64,000 nucleotides of DNA from Roseinatronobacter sp. S2 (GTDB lineage Bacteria; Pseudomonadota; Alphaproteobacteria; Rhodobacterales; Rhodobacteraceae). The position numbers were made by a program, and so were the translations under genes. This document shows, piece after piece, positions 10,757 through 18,043 of the stretch; the first letter of the stretch is position 1, and every line of letters begins with the position of its first letter. The stretch is taken from contig NZ_CP121113.1 of assembly GCF_029581395.1 (NCBI RefSeq), positions 1,050,001-1,114,000 on the forward strand, in the 5' to 3' direction. The notes beneath the pieces were generated by a model. The model saw only the letters and a program-made list of their open reading frames with translations. It had not been told where the DNA came from and ran no database searches.

Positions 10757-12085
10757 CTAGCGCTCGCCCATAGCATCTTGGATCGTCCGGACGATTGGGG
10801 CAAAGAAATAGGTTATGATGCGACGTTCTTCAGTTTGCACGTCTATAGTTGCTGTCATACCTGGCCGAAGCTGGAAGCGATTGGTGCCTGCTGACAGATA
10901 TGTCGTGTCGGGTGAAATGCGCACGATGTAGCCCCAATTGTTATTTCCTGCGTCAGTCGAGTCGGCTGCGATATCATTAACTGCGCCCTGTACAAAACCG
11001 AACCGCTCAGAGGGATAAGCATCAAACCGGAGGTTTGCGCGTTGGCCAATTTCCATAAAGCCAATATCCTGATTGGAAAATACTCCCTCTAATTCGATTT
11101 CGACGTTCGTCGGCACTATTCGTAAGAGTTCCGCTCCTGTTTGAGCTACACCACCGATAGTAAAGGCGGACAACTGGTCCACAATGCCAGCAACAGGTGC
11201 GCGAAGTGTGGCCGCATCCACGCGACGTAACAGCGCGCGGGCTTCCTCTTGCACTGTTGCAAGGCGAGCCTCTATCTGGGTTCGCCGCTCGAGGTGTTTG
11301 CTACGCTGGTTCGCAAGTAACCGCCGCCTTTCCATAGCCAGCGCGCCACGATCAGCGGCCCGGCGATCAAGCTCGCGTAGATTGACCTCGCGTTCCCTCT
11401 CAAGATCAGTAAAAGCCTGCTGAACGTCAAGAAACGCGGCACGGCTCGTCGTGCCTTGGCCCAGAAGCTGCTCGGCAGTCGCGAGTCGGTCAGCTTGAAT
11501 TGCAAGGGCGGCATCGGTCCGGTCAATGCTGGCTCGTGTCACTGCCTCTGCTCGCAGATTGGCTTCATCTTGAGCTTCTATCTGTGCAAGCGCGGAGAAA
11601 AGGTCTGCAATCTCTGCGGCGAGAAGTTCGCGCTGCTCACGCGTATAGGCTGAATCTGCGATCTCAGATTGAATTTGTAATTTCGCATTGGCTGATGCTT
11701 CAGCTAAATCCCCGCTCTGTTCAGCAAAAGATATCACTTTGACAATTTCTTCAATTCGCGCCCGCTCGATGATCAGCCGTTCCTGCTCCGACTGCGTATT
11801 TGCCAGTTCGGCCTTTGCATCTGTTGCATCCAGTTCGATAAGGATGTCACCCCTCTCAACAGACGCTCCGTTGCCAACATGAATCGCATCGATTCTGCCG
11901 TAGAACTCCGGCTGGATGACTTGCACACGATTGACAGGAACGACACGGCCCTGACCGCGAGCAACCACCTCAACCGTGAAGAAAATCGAAATCGCAATGA
12001 CCGCCGAAAAAACTGCAATCGTAAACCAGATAGTTCCGTGCAGCGTGGGTGACCTCAGGTCCATTGGATCTGCTATGCCATTCAT
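10757..12085 (-). CDS. HlyD-family membrane fusion protein (type I secretion adaptor)
   Basis: A 442-residue periplasmic adaptor for the ABC exporter encoded just upstream. There is a single membrane segment at about 19-41 (TIWFTIAVFSAVIAISIFFT), then a lipoyl-like half (ARGQGRVVP..VQVIQPEFYG), a long alpha-hairpin/coiled coil rich in Glu and Arg (about 100-275), the second lipoyl half (LRAPVAGIVDQL) and a beta-barrel ending in MTATIDV. This order is standard for HlyD. Its start overlaps the exporter stop by 4 bases. Together with a TolC-like outer-membrane channel, not in the window, they would export the peptide encoded at 14017-14316. It is the last gene of the minus-strand operon. Confidence 0.9.
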   Translation of the reverse strand: MNGIADPMDLRSPTLHGTIWFTIAVFSAVIAISIFFTVEVVARGQGRVVPVNRVQVIQPEFYGRIDAIHVGNGASVERGDILIELDATDAKAELANTQSEQERLIIERARIEEIVKVISFAEQSGDLAEASANAKLQIQSEIADSAYTREQRELLAAEIADLFSALAQIEAQDEANLRAEAVTRASIDRTDAALAIQADRLATAEQLLGQGTTSRAAFLDVQQAFTDLEREREVNLRELDRRAADRGALAMERRRLLANQRSKHLERRTQIEARLATVQEEARALLRRVDAATLRAPVAGIVDQLSAFTIGGVAQTGAELLRIVPTNVEIELEGVFSNQDIGFMEIGQRANLRFDAYPSERFGFVQGAVNDIAADSTDAGNNNWGYIVRISPDTTYLSAGTNRFQLRPGMTATIDVQTEERRIITYFFAPIVRTIQDAMGER

Positions 12086-13734
12086 CTTAGCCCCGCAAAA
12101 TCAACAACCTGGTCGGGGTTCGGGAAAACGTCAGGGCTATGGGTGATGATAATCAGCGTCGCCTCTTCTTTCAGCGCCTGCAACTCTGTCGCCATCCGTT
12201 TTTGTGCCTCATAGTCGAGAGAGCTTGTCGGTTCATCCAGGATAATGACTTTTGGACGGCGCATCAAAGACCGGGCGATTGCGACGCGTTGGCGTTGACC
12301 ACCAGACAAGGCCGAACCACGTTCGCCAACCGGTGTGTCCAAGCCCAAGGGTAATTGCGCCACCAGATCTGCGGCGGCTGAAATGCGCAAGGCACGCGTC
12401 AGATCCGCATCATTGGCGTGATAATCCCCCAGCAACAGGTTGTCGCGCAGGGTGCCCGAGAAGAGATACGGTTCTTGTGGAATATACGCAATTTTCGAGC
12501 GCACATCATGCGGGTCGAATTCGGCAATATCCTCACCACCCAGCAAAACCTGCCCGTGGTCAGGTGTATCAATGCCTGAAGCCAGTCTGCCAAATGTCGA
12601 TTTGCCAATGCCAGAGGGGCCGACAACTAATGTCAGGCTATTCTGGGCTGCTTCAAAACAGAAGTTGCGCAAAATTGGGGTCGATGGGTCATAGGCAAAA
12701 TCGACATCTCTGAAGCTCAGCCTGTTTTCGACCTGCGCGGGCAGCTTGGGCAACGCATCGAATGGCTCTATCGGGGTATTGACGATATCCCCAAGCCGTT
12801 GACGCGACACGCGCACATTTTGCCATGTCTCCCAAAGCGCCGAGAAATTCTCGATGGGGCCAGTGACTTTTTGGGCCAAAAGGTGAAACGCGATCAGCTG
12901 CCCAAGGGTCAGATCGCCTGCAAATACAAGCTGGGCACCCACGTAGATGATACTGATCGTGATCGCTTGTTCGACCACGAATAGCATTTTGCTGCTCCAT
13001 ATATTCAAAATGCCTACGCGATAACCCGCTTTCAAACTGCCATGCAGGGTTTGGTCCAACCGCGCGAGCATCTGGCGTTCAGCGCCAAGTGCCTTGACCG
13101 AAGCGATGCCAGAGATGTTCTCGACCATCTGTGATTGGTGCTGCGCGCCTGCATCAAATTGCGCGCGCAAGCGGCGGCGCAGGAACGGGCCAAAACCGAA
13201 ATAGATCAGAAACTGGATCGGCAGAGCGACAAGGATGATCAGGGTCAGTTCTGTCGAAAGGGTGAACAACACCGCAATATACACAACTACGAAAACCAGA
13301 TCGAGGAAAACGCCCGTTGTTGTGCCGACCAGAAAGGCGCGGATCGTGTCGGTTTCGCTGACACGGGTGATGGTCTCGCCCACATTCCATTTGCGCGAAA
13401 AGCGGAAGGGCAGCTTGAACAGATGGTCAAAAATGCGCGCACCGAGTTCGCGGGTGACGCGGTTGGCGGTAAGCATGCCCAGAAGTTCGGACAGGATTTG
13501 AAAGCCCACCTGAAACAGGGCGACGGCGGCGAATATGGCCACGACAACGACCAGCGATGCTTCGCGCTGGAAGGGCAGGATGCGGTCGATGATGACCTGA
13601 AAGATGAACGGCTCCACCAACCCCAGAAGGCGCAGGCAGATGGCGAGGAAGATCAGCTCCAGATAGAAGGGCGTGAACTTCCACAGCGTTTTGCCGAACC
13701 AGGAGAGGGGGATTTCGTTTGAACTATTGCTCAT
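12082..13734 (-). CDS. HlyB-like ABC exporter without C39 peptidase domain
   Basis: A 550-residue ABC half-transporter with TMD then NBD. Six membrane helices occupy about residues 20-320, starting with FYLELIFLAICLRLLGLVEP and FIFQVIIDRILPF, which aligns with the point where HlyB/LapB membrane domains begin. The NBD has Walker A GPSGIGKST, signature LSGGQRQRVAIARS, Walker B VIILDEPTSSLD and an H-loop HSPD. The N-terminal C39 peptidase or C39-like domain of bacteriocin and RTX exporters is absent, so leader removal must be done by another protein. It is co-transcribed with the HlyD gene (4-base overlap) and with the small genes upstream. Confidence 0.92.
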   Translation of the reverse strand: MSNSSNEIPLSWFGKTLWKFTPFYLELIFLAICLRLLGLVEPFIFQVIIDRILPFQREASLVVVVAIFAAVALFQVGFQILSELLGMLTANRVTRELGARIFDHLFKLPFRFSRKWNVGETITRVSETDTIRAFLVGTTTGVFLDLVFVVVYIAVLFTLSTELTLIILVALPIQFLIYFGFGPFLRRRLRAQFDAGAQHQSQMVENISGIASVKALGAERQMLARLDQTLHGSLKAGYRVGILNIWSSKMLFVVEQAITISIIYVGAQLVFAGDLTLGQLIAFHLLAQKVTGPIENFSALWETWQNVRVSRQRLGDIVNTPIEPFDALPKLPAQVENRLSFRDVDFAYDPSTPILRNFCFEAAQNSLTLVVGPSGIGKSTFGRLASGIDTPDHGQVLLGGEDIAEFDPHDVRSKIAYIPQEPYLFSGTLRDNLLLGDYHANDADLTRALRISAAADLVAQLPLGLDTPVGERGSALSGGQRQRVAIARSLMRRPKVIILDEPTSSLDYEAQKRMATELQALKEEATLIIITHSPDVFPNPDQVVDFAGLR

Positions 13735-13792
13735 CTAAAGCAAAATAAAGTCAAATGAGCACGTTATATCTGGAATTGGCATTCTGACCTGA

Positions 13793-13948
13793 CTATCGAA
13801 ATGCAATTGCAACAAGCATACCAGTAATAACTCCCGCAGCTACGCAGGCATTGTTCAAATCTTTATTGGGCTCTATACGGCGCGCGATAAGTTTTGCAAT
13901 ATAGTAGCCAACGACCGAAAAAATAGCAGCTAGGACATAGTTAACCAA
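13793..13948 (-). CDS. 51-residue membrane protein, candidate immunity protein
   Basis: A small gene with a TTG start at 13948, chosen because AAGGGAG lies 7 bases upstream. The protein has two hydrophobic helices, VNYVLAAIFSVVGYYIAKLI and ACVAAGVITGMLVAIAF, joined by a basic, polar turn (ARRIEPNKDLNN). It lies between the precursor-like peptide gene and the ABC exporter in the same operon. Bacteriocin operons often carry such tiny membrane immunity proteins next to the precursor gene, which is the basis of the guess; there is no homology evidence. It could also be an accessory export component. Confidence 0.55.
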   Translation of the reverse strand: MVNYVLAAIFSVVGYYIAKLIARRIEPNKDLNNACVAAGVITGMLVAIAFR

Positions 13949-13986
13949 TGCACTCTCCCTTCTTGACACGTGCAAAAAACGATAAT

Positions 13987-14006
13987 GGGGCACCCGGAGG
14001 TGCCCC
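13987..14006 (-). terminator. Hairpin after the precursor peptide gene (partial terminator)
   Basis: A perfect 8-bp stem GGGGCACC / GGTGCCCC with a 4-base loop lies 11 bases past the stop of the 99-residue peptide gene on the minus strand. It is followed by ATTATCGTTTTTT. Such leaky terminators behind bacteriocin precursors commonly give high precursor expression with reduced read-through to export genes. Confidence 0.6.
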
Positions 14007-14016
14007 GGTATTTGGG

Positions 14017-14316
14017 TTACGGCGCTGTCATCATCCCGTCGTATGAAGCTGAAGTGCTCAAAGACCCAACACAAGCCTCGTATGTAGCGTAGCCAACTGC
14101 ACCTCCAGCGGCCAAACCTGTATTGGGTGACTTAGTTGCGCCGCCGACAACTGTGGCAGTCGCGCCGCCGGCAACCGCACCAAGGGCAGCGCACGCTGCC
14201 TTCTCAGCATGATTAACATTCCGACCACCGCCACCATTGCCACCGCCGCCACCACCGCCGCCAAAGCTGATGTTCCCATAAAGATCGTTCATCACTTTCA
14301 CGAGCTCTTGTGACAT
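14017..14316 (-). CDS. Polyglycine precursor-like peptide, candidate bacteriocin/microcin
   Basis: A 99-residue peptide with a good ribosome site (AAGGAAG, 6 bases before ATG). Residues 1-18 (MSQELVKVMNDLYGNISF) resemble a helical leader. Residues 19-31 are almost all Gly (eight Gly, Asn, four Gly). Residues 39-84 form a glycine-zipper-like hydrophobic core (ALGAVAGGATATVVGGAT, LAAGGAVGYATYEACVGS) with two Cys at about 42 and 81. The tail is Ser/Thr-rich (SLSTSASYDGMMTAP). Double-Gly leader, Gly/Ala core and Ser-rich tail recall class II microcins, but I recognise no specific homologue. It sits in an operon with an ABC exporter, HlyD and a HlyC-like acyltransferase fusion. Function is inferred from context. 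Confidence 0.65.
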   Translation of the reverse strand: MSQELVKVMNDLYGNISFGGGGGGGGNGGGGRNVNHAEKAACAALGAVAGGATATVVGGATKSPNTGLAAGGAVGYATYEACVGSLSTSASYDGMMTAP

Positions 14317-14373
14317 TTCTGTCTTCCTTACTGTTACCGCGCGGATATAATTGCCGCTGCGACGTCGCTGTAT

Positions 14374-14395
14374 GCCGGGCTTTCCTTCGCCCGGC
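14374..14395 (-). promoter_or_regulatory. Hairpin in the 113-base gap before the precursor gene
   Basis: GCCGGGC and GCCCGGC form a perfect 7-bp stem with an 8-base loop between the 76-residue gene and the precursor peptide gene. It could be a terminator, an mRNA processing site or part of a separate promoter region for the precursor. No T-run follows, so the role is open. Confidence 0.3.
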
Positions 14396-14429
14396 GGTTC
14401 AACCGGGTGGAGGGTTCATCATCAACCCT

Positions 14430-14660
14430 TCACCCATTTTCGCCTGACATTAACCAGACGAAACCTTGACTGGCGCCGACAGCGCCAGGCGTAGCTGACC
14501 GACATGGTCGGGCTGTCCAATGCATAGACTTGATGGAACCACCCAGCTGGCTGGACCAGCAAGTCTCACGGTTCTCAAAGCTACCGTTCAAAAAATTGAT
14601 GAACCCTTTGCCCGATTGTTCCATGCAATCTAAATAAGTCTTTGGATATTCTACATTCAT
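14430..14660 (-). CDS. 76-residue protein of the peptide cluster, function unknown
   Basis: The start ATG (14660-14658) overlaps the stop of the peptidase/acyltransferase gene by 4 bases (ATGA), which argues it is real and translationally coupled. The protein (MNVEYPKTYLDCMEQSGKGF at the start) has three Cys at about 12, 34 and 53 and an aromatic-rich middle, with no signal peptide or membrane segment. It could be a partner or leader-binding subunit of the modifying enzyme, or a second substrate. I do not recognise a family. Confidence 0.5.
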   Translation of the reverse strand: MNVEYPKTYLDCMEQSGKGFINFLNGSFENRETCWSSQLGGSIKSMHWTARPCRSATPGAVGASQGFVWLMSGENG

Positions 14661-16189
14661 GCAACGACCTGCCTGCGCTGGCGGATCGCTGCGCCTGTCC
14701 AGCGGCTCACGCGGCGCACTGAACCGTCCATGTTGCGGCGCAGACTGGTTGCAGTCTGGTCAGGGAAAATGTTGTGGGTCATGTCATGGGCCACTTCCCG
14801 AATGTTCCCATAGGGCGTGATCCAGTCGTTGAAGAACAGCCGGTCGCCGCAGTTCCATTCTTCATGTGACAGCGCTCTACCTGATGCATGAACTTCACGC
14901 TCGACCTCAGCAGAAAGCCAAGCCCATGTCACCATCGCTGCCGGTACCCCGTCTTCGGTGACATAGAAGCGGCACTGTCCAGACCAGAGTGCCGGAAGGA
15001 TTTCAGTTCTAAAGTAATCTCCTAGCTGATGCTTCCCGTGATATGGGGATTGCGCAAGCAACTCGAGTGCATAGCCAGCACTAGGATTGAACGAAGACCT
15101 GCCTGTCTCGTGTTGTAGATGGCGATTTAGCGCGGATTGCAGTTCAAGATGATCTCCGAATGGCGCAGCTTGTCGGGTCAAAGTGATCTTGTTCGCAGAA
15201 GGTGGCTTGATCCAGGTCGCATAGCCCAGCGGCCTGTCGTGAAGATCAAGCGCTATGAATGCCGTTTGATCCCGCATATGGCCAAGCCATGTTTGATAAA
15301 CCTCTCCGATTGGTTTTTCGGAAACGCCTTTTCTGTATTCAGTCTCCAGAAGTGTCATCGCGCCAAGGCTGCGGTAGGGCCCGAGTGCTGGCAGGTCTTG
15401 GTCAGATCGTTGTAAAGCAGGCAAATAATTCGCAAATGTACCCGCCTTGCTGGCCATTTTCTCCACTGGCAGATGAGCCATCGCATCCTCGCCAGATGCA
15501 AACAGGCTTGTAAGCCACTCACCCCGGCCTTGCATAAACAATGCGCAAGCGAGCAATCGTGCAACAGGATAGTTTTGCCGATAGTGATACGGAGCTTTTG
15601 TTGCTTGCAAGGCTGCTTTCAGACTGTCCAGGTCGCGACCGAGGTAAAGCGCATTCTGGTCTTCCCATGCGCCCAGAAGTAACTCGAGAAGCCTTGGGTT
15701 TCTGTGCTTCTTTACATGAGAAATGAGAAGCAGTTCTCCAAGAAATGCACAGACTTCGCGCGCAAGTGGTGGCATATACGCCCCGCGTGACAAGGTGATC
15801 TGAACAGCATGCGCTACTTCATGTGCAAGAGTGAGAAGATCTGTCGGCTTTCCTGTCCATTGCAGGACCAGAACCGGCACCCGGCCAGGACCACGGTTAA
15901 TTGTGCAGGGATGGTTTGTCTCGCATTCTGCTGGTTCGCGGATCCGTATCCGCGCCAACGCTTCGCCAATTGCACCGCAGTTCTGGAACGCATCTTGAAA
16001 GGCGGGTCGGATAAGGTCTGACAGCGCTTTATCAAGAGGCCCGAGGCTTTCTGCTACTTCACCGGAGGGCGCCGCGCGAGTAAATGGCGGGTGTACGCGA
16101 AGTGCGCCAGCGTTATACGCCAATACAACGTCTGCTAACACATCTTCAGTTATCTCGTGAAGTTCTAACCACTCTTCGAAACTATGCAT
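14657..16189 (-). CDS. M3-peptidase-like / HlyC-type acyltransferase fusion protein
   Basis: About 510 residues from the ATG at 16189, chosen over the GTG at 16207 because AGGAG lies 6 bases upstream. The N-terminal part has TLAHEVAHAVQITL (zinc motif HEVAH, residues 123-127), followed about 20 residues on by REVCAFLGELLL (E145), the layout of M3 oligoendopeptidases. The C-terminal part (about 370-495) resembles HlyC-type toxin-activating acyltransferases: LLAQSPYHGKH (H384 as candidate catalytic His), ILPALWSGQCRFYV, VTWAWLSAEVE and RLFFNDWITPYGNIREV (D455). HlyC acylates lysines of RTX toxins; HlyC-like MceI/MchD act with MceJ/MchC to modify class IIb microcins. One protein here may both cleave and acylate the 99-residue peptide. 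That coupling is inferred; the fusion itself is read directly. Confidence 0.75.
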   Translation of the reverse strand: MHSFEEWLELHEITEDVLADVVLAYNAGALRVHPPFTRAAPSGEVAESLGPLDKALSDLIRPAFQDAFQNCGAIGEALARIRIREPAECETNHPCTINRGPGRVPVLVLQWTGKPTDLLTLAHEVAHAVQITLSRGAYMPPLAREVCAFLGELLLISHVKKHRNPRLLELLLGAWEDQNALYLGRDLDSLKAALQATKAPYHYRQNYPVARLLACALFMQGRGEWLTSLFASGEDAMAHLPVEKMASKAGTFANYLPALQRSDQDLPALGPYRSLGAMTLLETEYRKGVSEKPIGEVYQTWLGHMRDQTAFIALDLHDRPLGYATWIKPPSANKITLTRQAAPFGDHLELQSALNRHLQHETGRSSFNPSAGYALELLAQSPYHGKHQLGDYFRTEILPALWSGQCRFYVTEDGVPAAMVTWAWLSAEVEREVHASGRALSHEEWNCGDRLFFNDWITPYGNIREVAHDMTHNIFPDQTATSLRRNMDGSVRRVSRWTGAAIRQRRQVVA

Positions 16190-16451
16190 GCAAGCTCCTA
16201 AAAGCACAACACTCTAAAAACAATCTTAGGTTGCAATTACGCTGCAACAGAGAAATGCGTGATGTCAAGAATAGTTCTTTTGCAAAATTAATTGCTGAAC
16301 CAAATATATAAGCTTTAAGCGTGATCTTGCCGATTTCACCCCAAACACCTTGCAGTCTTGACTTGCTTAGAACACAATCCTGACGTGTATTTCGAACCCC
16401 ACGCCGCGGTGCTCCAACGGTAAAATGGCCTGATAACGAGTGCGATCAAAC

Positions 16452-16745
16452 ATGATAAAGATAGTGAACTCGTCGTCGTTTAGTGGTGAACGCCCTGAAA
16501 GGCGCACAGTTGCCAAACAGCAACTCTTCAACCGGAGTGATCAATCATTATTTTCACGATATGAAGACTGGGAGCGTCTGATATGCAGGTTGTTTCAGAT
16601 AAAACTGCAGCAAATATGCAAGGTAGAGAATGTTTTACCTGACAAAGCATATACTATAGATGAGCATCCGCTTAAGTTCTCGATGCAGCCATTTTATGTG
16701 CATAATTCAACTAATATTTGCTTTGTTAAAAATCCGAGCTCATGA
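16452..16745 (+). CDS. Small hypothetical protein upstream of M16 genes
   Basis: A 97-codon frame ending in TGA that overlaps the ATG of the following M16 gene (ATGA), the same tight arrangement seen throughout the cluster. The product is charged and polar without signal peptide. Codon use is AT-rich compared with the genes after it, and there is no clear ribosome site, so it may be spurious. The rest of 16208-16451 holds the divergent promoter region; I see no gene there. Confidence 0.3.
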   Translation: MIKIVNSSSFSGERPERRTVAKQQLFNRSDQSLFSRYEDWERLICRLFQIKLQQICKVENVLPDKAYTIDEHPLKFSMQPFYVHNSTNICFVKNPSS

Positions 16746-18043
16746 GGGCCACTGTAAGATCAAGTGCTATCTCAATTCTTGTGCTAGGCTTCTTGGGCCT
16801 GGCGGGTTGGGTCATCGCGTCCCAAAAGTTGCGGGTATCGCATTACATTACCCCCACAGACCGCGCGGGTCAGGTGCAGGTTATTTTGCGGATCGCGCGG
16901 CCCTTTGATCCGGATGAACAGGTGGGCATTGCCCATTATGCCGAGCATCTGGCGTGGTACGCAGCAATCGGCGAAGAGGCACGCGGCCCGGACCGGCATT
17001 CGGGCGCGTGGACCAGCCATCGTGCTATTTCCTACAGTCTGACCGGGCGATCTGAGGATTTGGCTGAAATGACTGCGACCCTTGCGCGTGTATTCGAACC
17101 AATCAATCTACCCGTCCGCTTCGCCGAGGAAGAGCGGAACATCATCCAGCGCGAGTATAACTCGGTGCTTGGCCAGAGTATCAGCGGCCGTGCTGAAGAG
17201 GCTTTGTTTGGCGTCCTGCATGCGGGCACACAGCTTGGCCCCTCGATCATTGGCACTCCTGAGCAGATTGATGCCTTGGAATATGACGCCGCACGCGCCT
17301 ATCATCTGGCCACGCATACCCCCGAAAACGCAGCGTTTATCTTTCGTGGCGATGTTGGGCGTTTGCAGGTCTGGCGTGCGCTGATGGGGCTGCAACTTGA
17401 TCTGACGGGCGAAAAACCTGTGCCGTCCGGCTATAACATGGGGCCGGACCTTGTGCATCTGGCCGAATTCCCTGACCCCAGTGCCGCACCGCGCATGATC
17501 TGGCGGCAGGTGGTTGCTCTGGATGCGCCAGTGCCCTTTGACCTGCTGCAAGCGCAGCTTGATCATCTGCGCGCCATGCTGGACACCAACCTGCCCGGGG
17601 GCTTGGCGGGTCCCTTGCGATTTGATGCCAAACTTGCGCGGGAGTTCCGCCTTAACCTGATCGCGATTGACGAGCAGCATGTTGAGTTGCGCTTTCAGGC
17701 CAGCCCTGATGCCGGTGTCAGCCTGCCAGACCTGCGCGCCGCGTTCGAAACCGTTCTGGCAGATAGCGCCGCCGCGGGCATCCCCGCGCCAACCTATAAC
17801 CGCGTGATGGCGCGCATGGAAAGCTATTGGCCTGACTGGGATGACCGTAACAAGGCCCGCCGGTGGGTGGCCGATTACACCACTGCCCGTGTTTTGGCGC
17901 TGCGCGACCCGCTGAGTGCCCGCGCCCTGCGCCAGATCAAGCCACAAATCACCCGCGACAGCCTAAACGCACTCTTGACCAACCTTTCCAAAGCCAGCCG
18001 CACGGCCATCGCCTTCATCGGACCACAGGAGAGTTTTGAATGA
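16742..18043 (+). CDS. M16 zinc protease, catalytic subunit, membrane-anchored or secreted
   Basis: A 433-residue M16 (pitrilysin-type) peptidase. An N-terminal hydrophobic segment (about 9-26, AISILVLGFLGLAGWVIA) acts as signal or anchor. The inverted zinc motif HYAEH is at 65-69 and the third ligand is E138 in RNIIQREYN, the expected spacing. It overlaps the next M16 gene by 4 bases. Active/inactive M16 pairs form heterodimers that trim small peptides, PqqF/PqqG on PqqA being the known case. It is divergent from the peptide operon, so a role in maturing or degrading the exported peptide is likely but inferred. Confidence 0.88.
   Translation: MRATVRSSAISILVLGFLGLAGWVIASQKLRVSHYITPTDRAGQVQVILRIARPFDPDEQVGIAHYAEHLAWYAAIGEEARGPDRHSGAWTSHRAISYSLTGRSEDLAEMTATLARVFEPINLPVRFAEEERNIIQREYNSVLGQSISGRAEEALFGVLHAGTQLGPSIIGTPEQIDALEYDAARAYHLATHTPENAAFIFRGDVGRLQVWRALMGLQLDLTGEKPVPSGYNMGPDLVHLAEFPDPSAAPRMIWRQVVALDAPVPFDLLQAQLDHLRAMLDTNLPGGLAGPLRFDAKLAREFRLNLIAIDEQHVELRFQASPDAGVSLPDLRAAFETVLADSAAAGIPAPTYNRVMARMESYWPDWDDRNKARRWVADYTTARVLALRDPLSARALRQIKPQITRDSLNALLTNLSKASRTAIAFIGPQESFE

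Noticed and set aside
16380..16450. tRNA-like string GGTGCTCCAACGGTAAAATGG
   Set aside because: Resembles a tRNA D-arm but no cloverleaf or T-arm follows.
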